Shown here in pieces: positions 40,213 to 49,094 of a stretch of DNA of 64,000 nt. Each line of letters opens with the position of its first letter. The stretch's first letter is position 1. The translations under genes were made by a program, and so were the position numbers. Location: contig NZ_ASHX02000001.1 in NCBI RefSeq assembly GCF_000478605.2, positions 4,045,001-4,109,000 of the forward strand, written 5' to 3'. The notes under the pieces were generated by a model, which saw only the letters and a list, made by a program, of their open reading frames with translations, was not told the origin of the DNA and searched no databases. The DNA comes from Streptomyces thermolilacinus SPC6 (GTDB taxonomy: Bacteria > Actinomycetota > Actinomycetes > Streptomycetales > Streptomycetaceae).

Positions 40213-43200
40213 TCAGCGCACCGGGCCCGCCGTGTCGGACGCGGGCACCAGCGGCGGTACGGGCTCCGCGCCGACCGAGCGGGCCGCCCGGTCCAGGGCG
40301 CTGGCCAGCAGCGCCAGGTCCGTCGGCCCGTTGCCCAGCTCCCGTACGGGACGCCGGGCCGGCGGGTCGCCCATGCGCTCCCACTCCAGGGGTACGACGG
40401 TGGGGCGCAGCGTCCCGGTGCGCGGGATGCGCCCGGTCACGCGGCCCGCCTGGAACGGCGTGACCCGCCCGTCCGCGTGCCGCAGCCGCCCCCGGCCGGG
40501 CGCCGGGCCGTCGGGGCCCGGCGACACGGGCGGCGCGTCCAGCACCACCCGCAGCCGCGTCCGGCGGTCCGGCTCCGTACCGGCCGTACGGTCCGGGTGC
40601 GCCGTCGCCGCGACCAGGTGGACGCCGAGCCGCTCCCCGTCGCGCGCCACGGCCTCCAGCGCCCGCACGACCGAACCGGCGGCGGGGCGGCCGGGGCTGC
40701 CGAGCGCGGGTGCGACCAGCGCGTCCAGGTCGTCGACCAGCACGACGAGCCGGGGCAGCGCCGGTACGGGTGTCTCGCCCCCGGACCGTCCGGCCCGCCC
40801 GGCGTTCGCGGCGGGGCGCAGCCGCAGGGTCCGGCTGGGCGCGGATTCCAGGTCGCCGCCGCGCTGCTCGGGCACCGCGTCGCGCGCGGAACGCTGCTCG
40901 GGTACGACCCGTTCGCCGCCGGGCCGTTCGCCGACGCCGTACCCGCTGCCGCCGTGTCCGGTGCCGTACGCGGTGGCTCCGTGCCCGGTGCCGTACGCGC
41001 CCTCGCCGGGGCCGCCTCCCGTACGGCCGCTCTCCGCGCGCGGGGGGCGGCCGTCGGCGCCGTCGCCGTCACGCGGCGCCTCCGCGAACCCGTCGTGGCC
41101 CAGCAGCTCCGCGCGCCGCTTCAGCTCGGCGCCCAGCGCCTGCGCGAAGGCGCGCATCCGCACCGGGTCGGACGCGACGAGGTGGTCCACCACGTGCGGC
41201 AGGTCCGTGCAGGGGCCGAGGCCGTCGCCCCGCTCGCCGCCCGCGCCGTCCACCAGCAGCAGCGCCAGCCGGTCCGGCCGGGACGCGGCGGCGAGCGACG
41301 CCGCGACGGAGCGCAGCAGCTCCGTACGGCCACTGCCCGCCGGGCCCTCCACCAGCAGGTGCGGCCCGTCGGGGCCGGTCAGGTCCACGGCGAGCGGGCC
41401 GCGCGGCCCCGCGCCCAGCACCGCCGTGCCGTCCGGGGCCGACGCCCAGCGCGCCATCAGCGACGCGGGGGTGGCCCGCGCCAGCTCCAGCTCGTCCAGC
41501 AGCCGCGACGACCGGGGCAGCGCCACGGCGGCGGCCCGCCCCGGCTGTTCGGGCCCGTCCGCGCGCAGCGGCGCCAGCGAGCGGGCGAACCGCTCCGCCC
41601 ACGCCCCCGACACCGCGTCCACCGCCGCGACCGTGCCATGCCCGGCCGGATGCCCGCCCGCCGTACGCATCACCCGCAGCGCCGTCGCCACGTCACCCGT
41701 CAGCAGGCCCACCGCGCCGCACTCCCGGAAGGCCGGGGCCGCCGCGCACGCCGCCTCGTACGCCGCCGCGGCCGGGAACACCGCCGTCGCGGGCGCCGTC
41801 TCCGCCAGGCACACCACGTGGACGCCGGCCGCGGCGCCCGCGCCCGCCAGCCGCGCGACCATCTCGCGCAGCGCCGCCGTGCCCGGGTCCCCGTCGACGA
41901 CCACCATCGTGTACGGCCCGCTTCCGGCGCCCGCCTCCTGCGCCCGCCGGAACCGCTCCGCCGCCTCGCCGATGGTCCTGCTGTCCGCCTCCGCCCAGCC
42001 GGGGCCCAGCGGACCGTCGTCCAGCCGCCGGGTCAGCTCCGCGATCCGCGCGGCCGCCTGGTCCCGGTCGTACGCCAGCAGCAGCCGGCAGTCCTGGCCG
42101 TGCGCGGGCCGTACGTGCGGCAGCCAGCCGAGCCACGCCCAGTCGCGGCGGCGCTCCTCCAGAGGGCGGGCCCGGTCGGCGCCGACGAGCACGATCTCCA
42201 GGTCCGCGGGGGCGTGTAGGGCGGCCAGTTGCGCCACGACCGAGCGGGCCAGGCCGAGCAGGCGGGCGCGCGGCCCGGCCAGGCCCAGCGACCCGGCCTC
42301 GCGCAGCCCCACCGTGACGGGCACGGCGGCCAGGTCGGCCCGGTCCGTCGTGCCGAGCCGCACCGCGAACGCCTCCGGGTGGCCCGGTGTCCGCTCCCAG
42401 AGCCGTGCGCCGGGCCCGAGGGCGGTCAGCAGGACGGCGGCCGGGTCGGGCCACGCCTCGGCGCCGGACCCGCGCGGGACGTCCGCCGGTACGGCCCCGG
42501 TGCGGGCGCCACCGGCCGCTTCCCGGTCCTGCTGGTCGCCGCGCGCCCCGGTGAGCCGCCGCGCCCAGGCACCTATGCCGCGCCGCCGGGCGGGCTGCTC
42601 GGGCACGCGGGTCCCGCGCGCGGGCGTCCCGCCGACGCCGCCCTGGTCGCGCGCCATCCCGTCGTACACGCCGGAGCCGGCGGCGCCGTGCGGGTCGATG
42701 CCGTGCGGGGTGGCGGTGCCGTGCGGGGTGGCGTCGGCGTGGGGGGCGGTGCGGTCGTACGCGGCGGCGGCGCCGAAGCGGGGGTCGGCGGGGGCCGGTA
42801 CGGCGCCGGAAGGGCCGCCTTCGCGCGCGTAGGCGTGCTGGGGGTCGGCAGCGGGGCCGTCGCCGGGGCGGCCGTACGGCACGCGGGCGCCGCCGTGCGG
42901 GGCGCCGGGGCCGTCGTGCGCGGAGCTCTGATGGAGGCCCTGCGCCGTACCCGTCCCCGCGCGCGTGGAGCCGTGCCCGTCCTCCCGGCTGCCGCCCGGG
43001 ACGCCGGTCGCCCACTCGTGCCGGGCCGCGACGGCGGAGCCCGTACCGGCGCCGCCCGGCACCGCACCGCGCCCCGCACCCGCCGGGGCGCCCGTACCCT
43101 CCTGGGCACCCGCCCCCGCCGTACCGCCCGCCTCCGGCGCGGAGGGCACCCCCGTGCGGGTGACGCGCACATGTCCCTCGCCGTCCGGGGCCGTCGGCAG

Positions 43201-43806
43201 CGGCGCGGCGGACTCCGCACCCACCGACAGCCGCAGCGCGGACTCGCCGACCCGCAGCAGCGCCCCCGCGGGCAGGCGGACGGGCCGGGGGCCGACCGGG
43301 CGGCCGTCCAGCGTCGTCCCGTTCGTGGAGCCCAGGTCCGCGACCGTCACCCGCCCGTCGTCCCCGACCGTGACCTCGCAGTGGAGGCGCGACACGTCGG
43401 GGTCGTCCAGCGGCACGTCGGCGTCGGCGGACCGGCCGACGCGGATGTGCCCGGGGTGCAGCAGGTGGACACCGCCCGCGTCCGGGCCCGCCACCACGTG
43501 CAGGCGCGCCACCGCGCCGTCCGGTGCGCCCGTGTCCTCCGCCGGGACCTGGAGCGCCAGCACCGCCCCGTCCACGAGGGGAGGCTCGCCCAGGGCGCAG
43601 CGCTGGAGGTCGAGCCGTTCACGCCCGGCGTACAGCACGACGGGGCCCGTGCCCGCCGCGCCGTCCGGGCCGGCCACGGCGGCGGCGACACCGGACGCCA
43701 CGGCGGCCAGCGCGGTGCCCGCGGGGGCGGTGACGAGCACGTCGCAGGCGCGCCGTGCGGTCTGCCCGCCGGGCGGCGCCGCGAGGACGGTCAGCCGGAT
43801 CTGCAT
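40213..43806 (-). CDS. FHA domain protein with FtsK/EccC-like ATPase region
   Basis: About 1197 residues. Residues 1-90 may form a ubiquitin-like fold (MQIRLTVLAAPPGG start). An FHA phosphothreonine-binding domain spans about 101-195 (IRVGRSADADVPLDDPDVSR, LHCEVTV, GSTNGTTLDGRPV). A Pro/Gly/Ala-rich linker reaches about 440. The rest resembles FtsK/SpoIIIE or EccC ATPase modules: LDLTGPDG-like AVDLTGPDGPHLLVEGPAGS, the P-loop GPAGSGRTE at 821-829 with Arg827 in place of lysine, and a Walker-B-like LVVLVDDLDALVAP. Neither esx nor other type VII secretion genes are present. The gene is divergent from kinase pkaA, so phosphorylation-dependent partnership is plausible. The ATG at 43806 is chosen; the frame to 44139 is non-coding upstream. 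Confidence 0.85.
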   Translation of the reverse strand: MQIRLTVLAAPPGGQTARRACDVLVTAPAGTALAAVASGVAAAVAGPDGAAGTGPVVLYAGRERLDLQRCALGEPPLVDGAVLALQVPAEDTGAPDGAVARLHVVAGPDAGGVHLLHPGHIRVGRSADADVPLDDPDVSRLHCEVTVGDDGRVTVADLGSTNGTTLDGRPVGPRPVRLPAGALLRVGESALRLSVGAESAAPLPTAPDGEGHVRVTRTGVPSAPEAGGTAGAGAQEGTGAPAGAGRGAVPGGAGTGSAVAARHEWATGVPGGSREDGHGSTRAGTGTAQGLHQSSAHDGPGAPHGGARVPYGRPGDGPAADPQHAYAREGGPSGAVPAPADPRFGAAAAYDRTAPHADATPHGTATPHGIDPHGAAGSGVYDGMARDQGGVGGTPARGTRVPEQPARRRGIGAWARRLTGARGDQQDREAAGGARTGAVPADVPRGSGAEAWPDPAAVLLTALGPGARLWERTPGHPEAFAVRLGTTDRADLAAVPVTVGLREAGSLGLAGPRARLLGLARSVVAQLAALHAPADLEIVLVGADRARPLEERRRDWAWLGWLPHVRPAHGQDCRLLLAYDRDQAAARIAELTRRLDDGPLGPGWAEADSRTIGEAAERFRRAQEAGAGSGPYTMVVVDGDPGTAALREMVARLAGAGAAAGVHVVCLAETAPATAVFPAAAAYEAACAAAPAFRECGAVGLLTGDVATALRVMRTAGGHPAGHGTVAAVDAVSGAWAERFARSLAPLRADGPEQPGRAAAVALPRSSRLLDELELARATPASLMARWASAPDGTAVLGAGPRGPLAVDLTGPDGPHLLVEGPAGSGRTELLRSVAASLAAASRPDRLALLLVDGAGGERGDGLGPCTDLPHVVDHLVASDPVRMRAFAQALGAELKRRAELLGHDGFAEAPRDGDGADGRPPRAESGRTGGGPGEGAYGTGHGATAYGTGHGGSGYGVGERPGGERVVPEQRSARDAVPEQRGGDLESAPSRTLRLRPAANAGRAGRSGGETPVPALPRLVVLVDDLDALVAPALGSPGRPAAGSVVRALEAVARDGERLGVHLVAATAHPDRTAGTEPDRRTRLRVVLDAPPVSPGPDGPAPGRGRLRHADGRVTPFQAGRVTGRIPRTGTLRPTVVPLEWERMGDPPARRPVRELGNGPTDLALLASALDRAARSVGAEPVPPLVPASDTAGPVR

Positions 43807-44129
43807 CGCCGTCAGCGGTCCCTTCTGCGCGACGCGCCCGGCAGCGGGAGGACAGGCCCTCGGCGTCCCCCCGCCCGTGCGCGGACACGTCGTCCGGTAC
43901 AGGTCGGCACGGCCCGTCCCGGGGCTCCCGGCCCCGCGGTGCGCCGTGCAGGGTGCATCCTCCCACCTGCCACCGACAGGATGTCCGCGGACCGGCAAAA
44001 AATGATCTTGAAATTCCCCGGCCGCCAGGGGAAACGCCGGATTGCGCCCGCCCTGGTCGCATCTGCGCCCCGGGCAACCGGCGGCCCCGGCCGGGCGTCT
44101 TCCCTCCCGCCACCCTTGAGGACGGGACG

Positions 44130-44168
44130 TTCGAAGCAAATTCGAAGCGGCCGGAACGGCACTAGAGT
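44130..44168 (+). promoter_or_regulatory. candidate pkaA promoter with direct repeat
   Basis: TTCGAAGC occurs twice (44130-44137 and 44141-44148), 11 bp apart. The second copy could be the -35 (TTCGAA), with a 16-nt spacer to TAGAGT (44163-44168), a common Streptomyces -10. A regulator could bind the helical-phase repeat. The rest of the 452-bp divergent region between 43806 and 44259 shows no other gene. Confidence 0.45.
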
Positions 44169-44258
44169 GGGTGGACGCAGAGCCAGCTTCGGACGCGGAG
44201 TCTTCGGGCGGGAAGCCCCCGGAGGCGAAGCGGCTCCGGACACGATCGCAGGGAGCGC

Positions 44259-45983
44259 ATGACCGTGCGGCCAGTCGGCAGCAAGTACCTGCTCGAGCAG
44301 CCGCTCGGACGCGGCGCCACGGGCACCGTCTGGCGTGCCCGCCAGAGGGAGACGGCGGGCGCCGAGGCGGCCGTGCCGGGCCAGCCCGGCGAGACCGTCG
44401 CGATCAAGGTCCTCAAGGAGGAGCTCGCGAACGACGCGGACGTGGTGATGCGCTTCCTGCGGGAGCGCTCGGTCCTCCTCCGCCTCACCCACCCCAACAT
44501 CGTCCGCACCCGCGACCTGGTGGTCGAGGGCGACCTGCTCGCCCTCGTCATGGACCTCGTCGACGGCCCGGACCTCCACCGCTACCTGCGCGAGAACGGC
44601 CCGCTGACCCCGGTCGCCGCCGCGCTGCTCACCGCCCAGATCGCGGACGCGCTCGCCGCCAGCCACGCCGACGGCGTCGTGCACCGCGACCTCAAGCCGG
44701 CGAACGTCCTGCTCGCCGAGCGCGACGGGCGGATGCACCCGATGCTCACCGACTTCGGCATCGCCCGCCTCGCCGACTCCCCGGGCCTGACCCGCACCCA
44801 CGAGTTCGTCGGCACGCCCGCGTACGTGGCGCCGGAGTCCGCCGAGGGCCGCCCGCAGACCTCCGCCGTGGACATCTACGGCGCGGGCATCCTGCTGTAC
44901 GAGCTGGTCACCGGCCGTCCGCCGTTCGCGGGCGGCACGGCACTCGAAGTGCTGCACCGGCACCTCAGCGAGGAGCCCCGCCGCCCCTCGACCGTGCCCG
45001 CCCCGCTGTGGACCGTCATCGAGCGGTGCCTCAGCAAGGACCCCGACCGCCGCCCCAGCGCCGAGAACCTGGCCCGCGGGCTGCGCGTGGTCGCCGCCGG
45101 GATCGGCGTGCACGCGACCGTCGCGGAGATCGAGGCGGCCGAGGGCGTCGGCGCGCTGCTGGCGCCCGACCCGTCGCCCGCGCCCGTCCCCGCCACCCCG
45201 GCCCCCGACGTGCCGGGCGCCTCCGACGCCACCCAGGTCCTGCCGAACACGGGCCAGGGCGGCGGGCGGTACGACCCGTCGGCCGCGACCAGCGTCCTCC
45301 CGCAGACCGGACCGGCCGCCGGTGCCGGCGCCGGGCAGCAGGGCGGCGCCGCCGACCCGACCGCCGTCATGCCTCCCGTACCGCGGCCGGAGGAGCCGCA
45401 CCCGTGGCAGACGCAGCTGCGCGCCGCCCGTGACCGCAACGAGCAGACGCAGATCCAGTACATGGACCCCAGCGAGGACCCGCTGCGCCGCCGCCCCCAG
45501 CGCCGCCCGCAGCAGCCGCCCCCGCCGCAGCAGCAGCCGCCCCAGTACCCCCAGCAGCACCAGCAGTACGGCCAGCAGCCGCCGCCGCAGCAGTACGCGC
45601 CGCAGCCGCCGGTCCAGCACCCGCCGCAGCAGCAGTACGCCCCCGCTCCTCGGCAGCAGCCGCAGCCGCCCCGGCAGCAGTACGCCCCGCAGCCGCCGGT
45701 CCAGCCGCAGCAGCCGCAGCCGCCCGCGCCCCGCGCGCCCCGGCAGCGGAGCGCCAACCCGATGCGCATCCCGGGCCTGGGCTGCCTCAAGGGCTGCCTG
45801 TTCACGATCGTGCTGTTCGTCGTGGCGGGCTGGCTCATCTGGGAGCTGACCCCGCTCCAGGACTGGATCGCCCAGGGCAAGGGCTACTGGGAGGCCATCG
45901 GCGACGCCTTCTCCACGGTGAGCGACTGGATCTCCGAGCTGACCAGCAGCACCGAGACGCCGACCACCCCGGCACAGCAGTAA
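44259..45983 (+). CDS. pkaA: serine/threonine protein kinase PkaA
   Basis: A 574-residue Hanks-type kinase. The catalytic domain (about 8-275) has the glycine loop GRGATGTVW, Lys in VAIKVLKEE, catalytic loop VVHRDLKPANVLL, TDFGIARL, and GTPAYVAPE. A linker of about 230 residues is very rich in Pro and Gln (QQPPPPQQQPPQYPQQ type). One membrane helix near 513-530 (LFTIVLFVVAGWLIW) leads to a short outer tail with no sensor domain. The closest recalled relative is S. coelicolor PkaA, encoded in tandem with PkaB as here. The ATG at 44259 has AGGGAG upstream. It is divergent from the FHA/FtsK-like gene, whose FHA domain could read its phosphorylation. Confidence 0.92.
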   Translation: MTVRPVGSKYLLEQPLGRGATGTVWRARQRETAGAEAAVPGQPGETVAIKVLKEELANDADVVMRFLRERSVLLRLTHPNIVRTRDLVVEGDLLALVMDLVDGPDLHRYLRENGPLTPVAAALLTAQIADALAASHADGVVHRDLKPANVLLAERDGRMHPMLTDFGIARLADSPGLTRTHEFVGTPAYVAPESAEGRPQTSAVDIYGAGILLYELVTGRPPFAGGTALEVLHRHLSEEPRRPSTVPAPLWTVIERCLSKDPDRRPSAENLARGLRVVAAGIGVHATVAEIEAAEGVGALLAPDPSPAPVPATPAPDVPGASDATQVLPNTGQGGGRYDPSAATSVLPQTGPAAGAGAGQQGGAADPTAVMPPVPRPEEPHPWQTQLRAARDRNEQTQIQYMDPSEDPLRRRPQRRPQQPPPPQQQPPQYPQQHQQYGQQPPPQQYAPQPPVQHPPQQQYAPAPRQQPQPPRQQYAPQPPVQPQQPQPPAPRAPRQRSANPMRIPGLGCLKGCLFTIVLFVVAGWLIWELTPLQDWIAQGKGYWEAIGDAFSTVSDWISELTSSTETPTTPAQQ

Positions 45984-46216
45984 CCCCCCGGGGATCACCG
46001 CCCCGGCACAGCAGTAACCCCGGGGGTCACCGCCCCGGCCCAGCGGCGACCCGCCCCGGGAGCGACTGCCCGGGCACAGCGGGTCGTCCCCGGGGGCGGC
46101 TGACTCGGGTACAGCAGCAAGCCGCGCCGGGGCGGCGGGCACAGCGGCAACCCGCTCGGAGGCGACTCGCCCGGGTACAGCGGTGCCCTCCGGGGGCGGC
46201 TGACCCGGTACAGCAG
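45971..46216 (+). repeat. degenerate tandem repeat array between pkaA and pkaB
   Basis: Eight units with core GGYACAGCRG begin at 45971, 46005, 46037, 46073, 46108, 46138, 46174 and 46207, so the period is 30-36 bp. The first unit is the 3' end of pkaA, including its stop codon, and the second is almost identical to it. The array fills most of the 414-bp gap before pkaB; the remainder (46240-46397) holds no clear gene. Confidence 0.75.
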
Positions 46217-46397
46217 TGGTGCGCGCCGGGGCGGCCCACCCGCCGCCTCTGCGGCCCCACCGCGGGGGCCGACACCCCCGCCGACACCCACCCTGTCGCT
46301 TTGTCGACTCCGGAGGGGTGATTTCCGCTCCCGCGTGAGTGGTGGTGCTCCCACCCGCGTAACTTGGTCGGGAACGCCAGCCGCTGAGGGAGCAGTC

Positions 46398-47636
46398 TTG
46401 GCACGGAAAATCGGCAGCCGGTACACGGCTCACCAGATCCTGGGGCGGGGCAGCGCCGGCACGGTGTGGCTCGGGGAGGGTCCTGAGGGCCCCGTCGCCA
46501 TCAAGCTGCTGCGCGAGGACCTCGCGTCGGACCAGGAACTCGTCGGCCGCTTCGTCCAGGAGCGCACCGCACTGCTCGGGCTCGAGCACCCGCGTGTGGT
46601 GGCCGTGCGCGACCTGGTCGTGGACGGCAACGACCTGGCCCTCGTGATGGACCTCGTCCGGGGCACCGACCTGCGCAGCCGCCTCGACCGCGAGCGCCGC
46701 CTCGCGCCCGCGGCGGCCGTCGCCATCGTCGCGGACGTCGCCGAGGGCCTCGCCGCCGCGCACGCCGCCGGGGTCGTCCACCGGGACGTCAAGCCCGAGA
46801 ACATCCTCCTCGACATGGAGGGTCCCCTCGGTCCGGGCGGCGCCCACCCCGCCCTCCTCACCGACTTCGGCGTGGCCAAGCTGATCGACACCCCGCGCCG
46901 CACCCGTACCAACCGCATCATCGGCACCCCCGACTACCTGGCCCCCGAGATCGTCGAGGGCCTGCCGCCGCGCGCCGCCGTCGACATCTACGCCCTCGCG
47001 ACGGTCCTGTACGAGCTGCTGGCGGGCTTCACGCCGTTCGGCGGCGGCCACCCGGGCGCCGTCCTGCGCCGCCACGTCACGGAGACGGTCGTCCCGCTGC
47101 CGGGCATCCCGGACGAGCTGTGGCAGCTGATCGTCCAGTGCCTGGCCAAGGCGCCCGCGTCCCGGCTGCGCGCCTCGGAGCTGGCCGCCCGGCTCCACGA
47201 GCTGGCGCCGCTCGTCGCGCACATGCCGCCCCTGGAGGTGGACGAGCCGGGCGCGGAGCCGTCGTCGGAGCCGTACGAGGACGACCCGTACCCCACGCTC
47301 CCCGACGGTCCGCGCCGCGCCGCCGTCCCGCTGGTCCCGGGCTCCTCGGCGGACTCCAGCCGCGACACCCACACGTCGATGCGGGTGCCGGGCCCGGACG
47401 AGCTGTCCGGCGGCCCCCTCGGCACGGCCCGCGCGCCCCGCGCCGCCGGCCAGCGCCGCCCCGGCTCGGCCCGCAACAGGTCGTCGGCCGTCCGCAGACG
47501 CCGCCTCGCCCTGTCCGTCGCGGGCGCGGCCCTGGTGGTCGCGGTGGGCGTCGGCGGCTGGTTCGCGGTCGGCGGCGACGAGGCGGAGGCCCCGCCGCAG
47601 GATTCCCGCCAGTCGGCCCCGGAGACGGCCCCGTAG
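46398..47636 (+). CDS. pkaB: serine/threonine protein kinase PkaB
   Basis: About 412 residues. The kinase domain (about 5-265) has GRGSAGTVWLGEG, Lys in VAIKLLRED, VVHRDVKPENILLD, LTDFGVAKL and GTPDYLAPEI. A Ser/Asp/Pro-rich juxtamembrane region is followed by a basic RRRR stretch, one membrane helix (LSVAGAALVVAVGVGGWFAV) near 370-390 and a short outer tail. It is the tandem partner of PkaA. The start is a rare TTG at 46398 (L-A-R-K-I-G-S-R) preceded by GAGGGAG and matches S. coelicolor PkaB in start and length; a GTG at 46335 in the same frame would add 21 unconserved residues. Confidence 0.92.
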   Translation: MARKIGSRYTAHQILGRGSAGTVWLGEGPEGPVAIKLLREDLASDQELVGRFVQERTALLGLEHPRVVAVRDLVVDGNDLALVMDLVRGTDLRSRLDRERRLAPAAAVAIVADVAEGLAAAHAAGVVHRDVKPENILLDMEGPLGPGGAHPALLTDFGVAKLIDTPRRTRTNRIIGTPDYLAPEIVEGLPPRAAVDIYALATVLYELLAGFTPFGGGHPGAVLRRHVTETVVPLPGIPDELWQLIVQCLAKAPASRLRASELAARLHELAPLVAHMPPLEVDEPGAEPSSEPYEDDPYPTLPDGPRRAAVPLVPGSSADSSRDTHTSMRVPGPDELSGGPLGTARAPRAAGQRRPGSARNRSSAVRRRRLALSVAGAALVVAVGVGGWFAVGGDEAEAPPQDSRQSAPETAP

Positions 47637-47739
47637 CCCGCCCGGCCCGCGCCGGCGCGCGCCCACGCGGGAGCGCGCCTCCGCCGCCCCCGGGAGCGGT
47701 CCGCCGCCCTCGGGGGAGGGGACTGTCGCAGCCAGCCGT

Positions 47740-47745
47740 TACGCT
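47740..47745 (+). promoter_or_regulatory. candidate -10 element for leaderless prfB transcript
   Basis: TACGCT stands 6 nt before the prfB GTG at 47752, with no Shine-Dalgarno in between, so transcription probably starts at or beside the start codon. A -35 is not obvious. Confidence 0.4.
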
Positions 47746-47751
47746 GGACCC

Positions 47752-48864
47752 GTGGCAGTCGTCGACGTATCCGAAGAGCTGAAGTCCCTCACCTCGACCA
47801 TGGGGTCCATCGAGGCGGTCCTCGACCTCGACAAGATGAGGGCAGACATCGCCGTGCTCGAGGAGCAGGCGGCCGCGCCCTCCCTGTGGGACGACCCCGA
47901 GGCGGCGCAGAAGATCACCAGCCGGCTTTCGCACCTCCAGGCCGAGGTGCGCAAGGCGGAGACCCTGCGCGGCCGGATCGACGACCTCGCGGTGCTGTTC
48001 GAGCTCGCCGAGGCCGAGGACGACCAGGACACGCTCGCCGAGGCCGAGGCGGAGCTCGCCGAGGTCCGCAAGGCGCTGGACGAGATGGAGGTCCGCACGC
48101 TCCTGTCCGGCGAGTACGACGAGCGCGAGGCCCTCGTCACGATCCGCGCCGAGGCCGGCGGTGTCGACGCCTCCGACTTCGCGGAGCGCCTCCAGCGCAT
48201 GTACCTGCGCTGGGCCGAGCGGCACGACTACAAGACCGAGATCTACGAGACGTCGTACGCGGAGGAGGCCGGCATCAAGTCGACCACGTTCGTCGTGCAC
48301 GCCCCGTACGCGTACGGCACGCTCTCCGTCGAGCAGGGCACGCACCGCCTGGTCCGCATCTCCCCGTTCGACAACCAGGGCCGCCGCCAGACGTCGTTCG
48401 CCGGTGTCGAGGTGCTGCCGGTCGTGGAGCAGACCGACCACATCGAGATCCCGGAGAACGAGCTCCGCATCGACGTGTACCGGTCCTCCGGCCCCGGCGG
48501 CCAGTCCGTCAACACGACGGACTCCGCGGTCCGCATCACGCACATCCCGACCGGCGTCGTCGTGTCCTGCCAGAACGAGAAGTCGCAGATCCAGAACAAG
48601 GCGTCCGCGATGCGCGTCCTCCAGGCCCGCCTGCTGGAGCGCCAGCGCCAGGAGGAGCGCGCCAAGATGGACGCCCTCAAGGGCGACGGCGGCAGCTCCT
48701 GGGGCAACCAGATGCGCTCGTACGTCCTGCACCCGTACCAGATGGTCAAGGACCTCCGCACGGAGCACGAGGTCGGCAACCCGCAGGCGGTCCTGGACGG
48801 CGAGATCGACGCCTTCCTGGAGGCCGGCATCCGCTGGCGCAAGCAGCAGGAGCAGGAGAAGTAA
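47752..48864 (+). CDS. prfB: peptide chain release factor 2
   Basis: A 370-residue RF2 that ends translation at UGA and UAA. It has the SPF stop-codon-reading motif in RISPFDNQGRRQTSF, the GGQ hydrolysis motif in SSGPGGQSVNTTDSAVR, and the conserved end QMVKDLRTEHEVGNPQAVLDGEIDAFLEAGIRW. The gene is one uninterrupted frame: the in-frame UGA and +1 programmed frameshift used for autoregulation in E. coli are absent. A GTG start and TACGCT 6 nt upstream suggest a leaderless message. A hairpin follows the stop. Confidence 0.97.
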   Translation: MAVVDVSEELKSLTSTMGSIEAVLDLDKMRADIAVLEEQAAAPSLWDDPEAAQKITSRLSHLQAEVRKAETLRGRIDDLAVLFELAEAEDDQDTLAEAEAELAEVRKALDEMEVRTLLSGEYDEREALVTIRAEAGGVDASDFAERLQRMYLRWAERHDYKTEIYETSYAEEAGIKSTTFVVHAPYAYGTLSVEQGTHRLVRISPFDNQGRRQTSFAGVEVLPVVEQTDHIEIPENELRIDVYRSSGPGGQSVNTTDSAVRITHIPTGVVVSCQNEKSQIQNKASAMRVLQARLLERQRQEERAKMDALKGDGGSSWGNQMRSYVLHPYQMVKDLRTEHEVGNPQAVLDGEIDAFLEAGIRWRKQQEQEK

Positions 48865-48880
48865 GCCCTCTTCGCCCGCC

Positions 48881-48915
48881 CGGCGCCGCACTCCCCACCC
48901 GGGGGTGCGGCGCCG
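48881..48915 (+). terminator. prfB terminator
   Basis: CGGCGCCGCA pairs with TGCGGCGCCG, and the stem continues imperfectly with TCCCC/GGGGG to about 15 bp. No T run. It lies 16 nt after the stop. Confidence 0.7.
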
Positions 48916-49094
48916 TCGTGTTCTCTCTCCCCCCCGACGCGGGCCAGCCGGCCGGACCGGCCGACATCAGTTCTTGACACCACCCGGCGCCGATCGCCAC
49001 GATGCGGGCCCCTCGGGACGAGCGTTGTCCCGCCTACGAGCGGGGGCCTGCCTACAGGACGGTGGTGGCGTGAACGTCTCGTGCCCCGAAGGCG

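Noticed and set aside
40213..43806. Type VII secretion locus
   Set aside because: The EccC-like region is suggestive, but no WXG100, EccB, EccD, EccE or mycosin gene is near.
47752..47900. Programmed frameshift in prfB
   Set aside because: No in-frame TGA or CTTTGA-type slip site is seen; the gene reads through in one frame.
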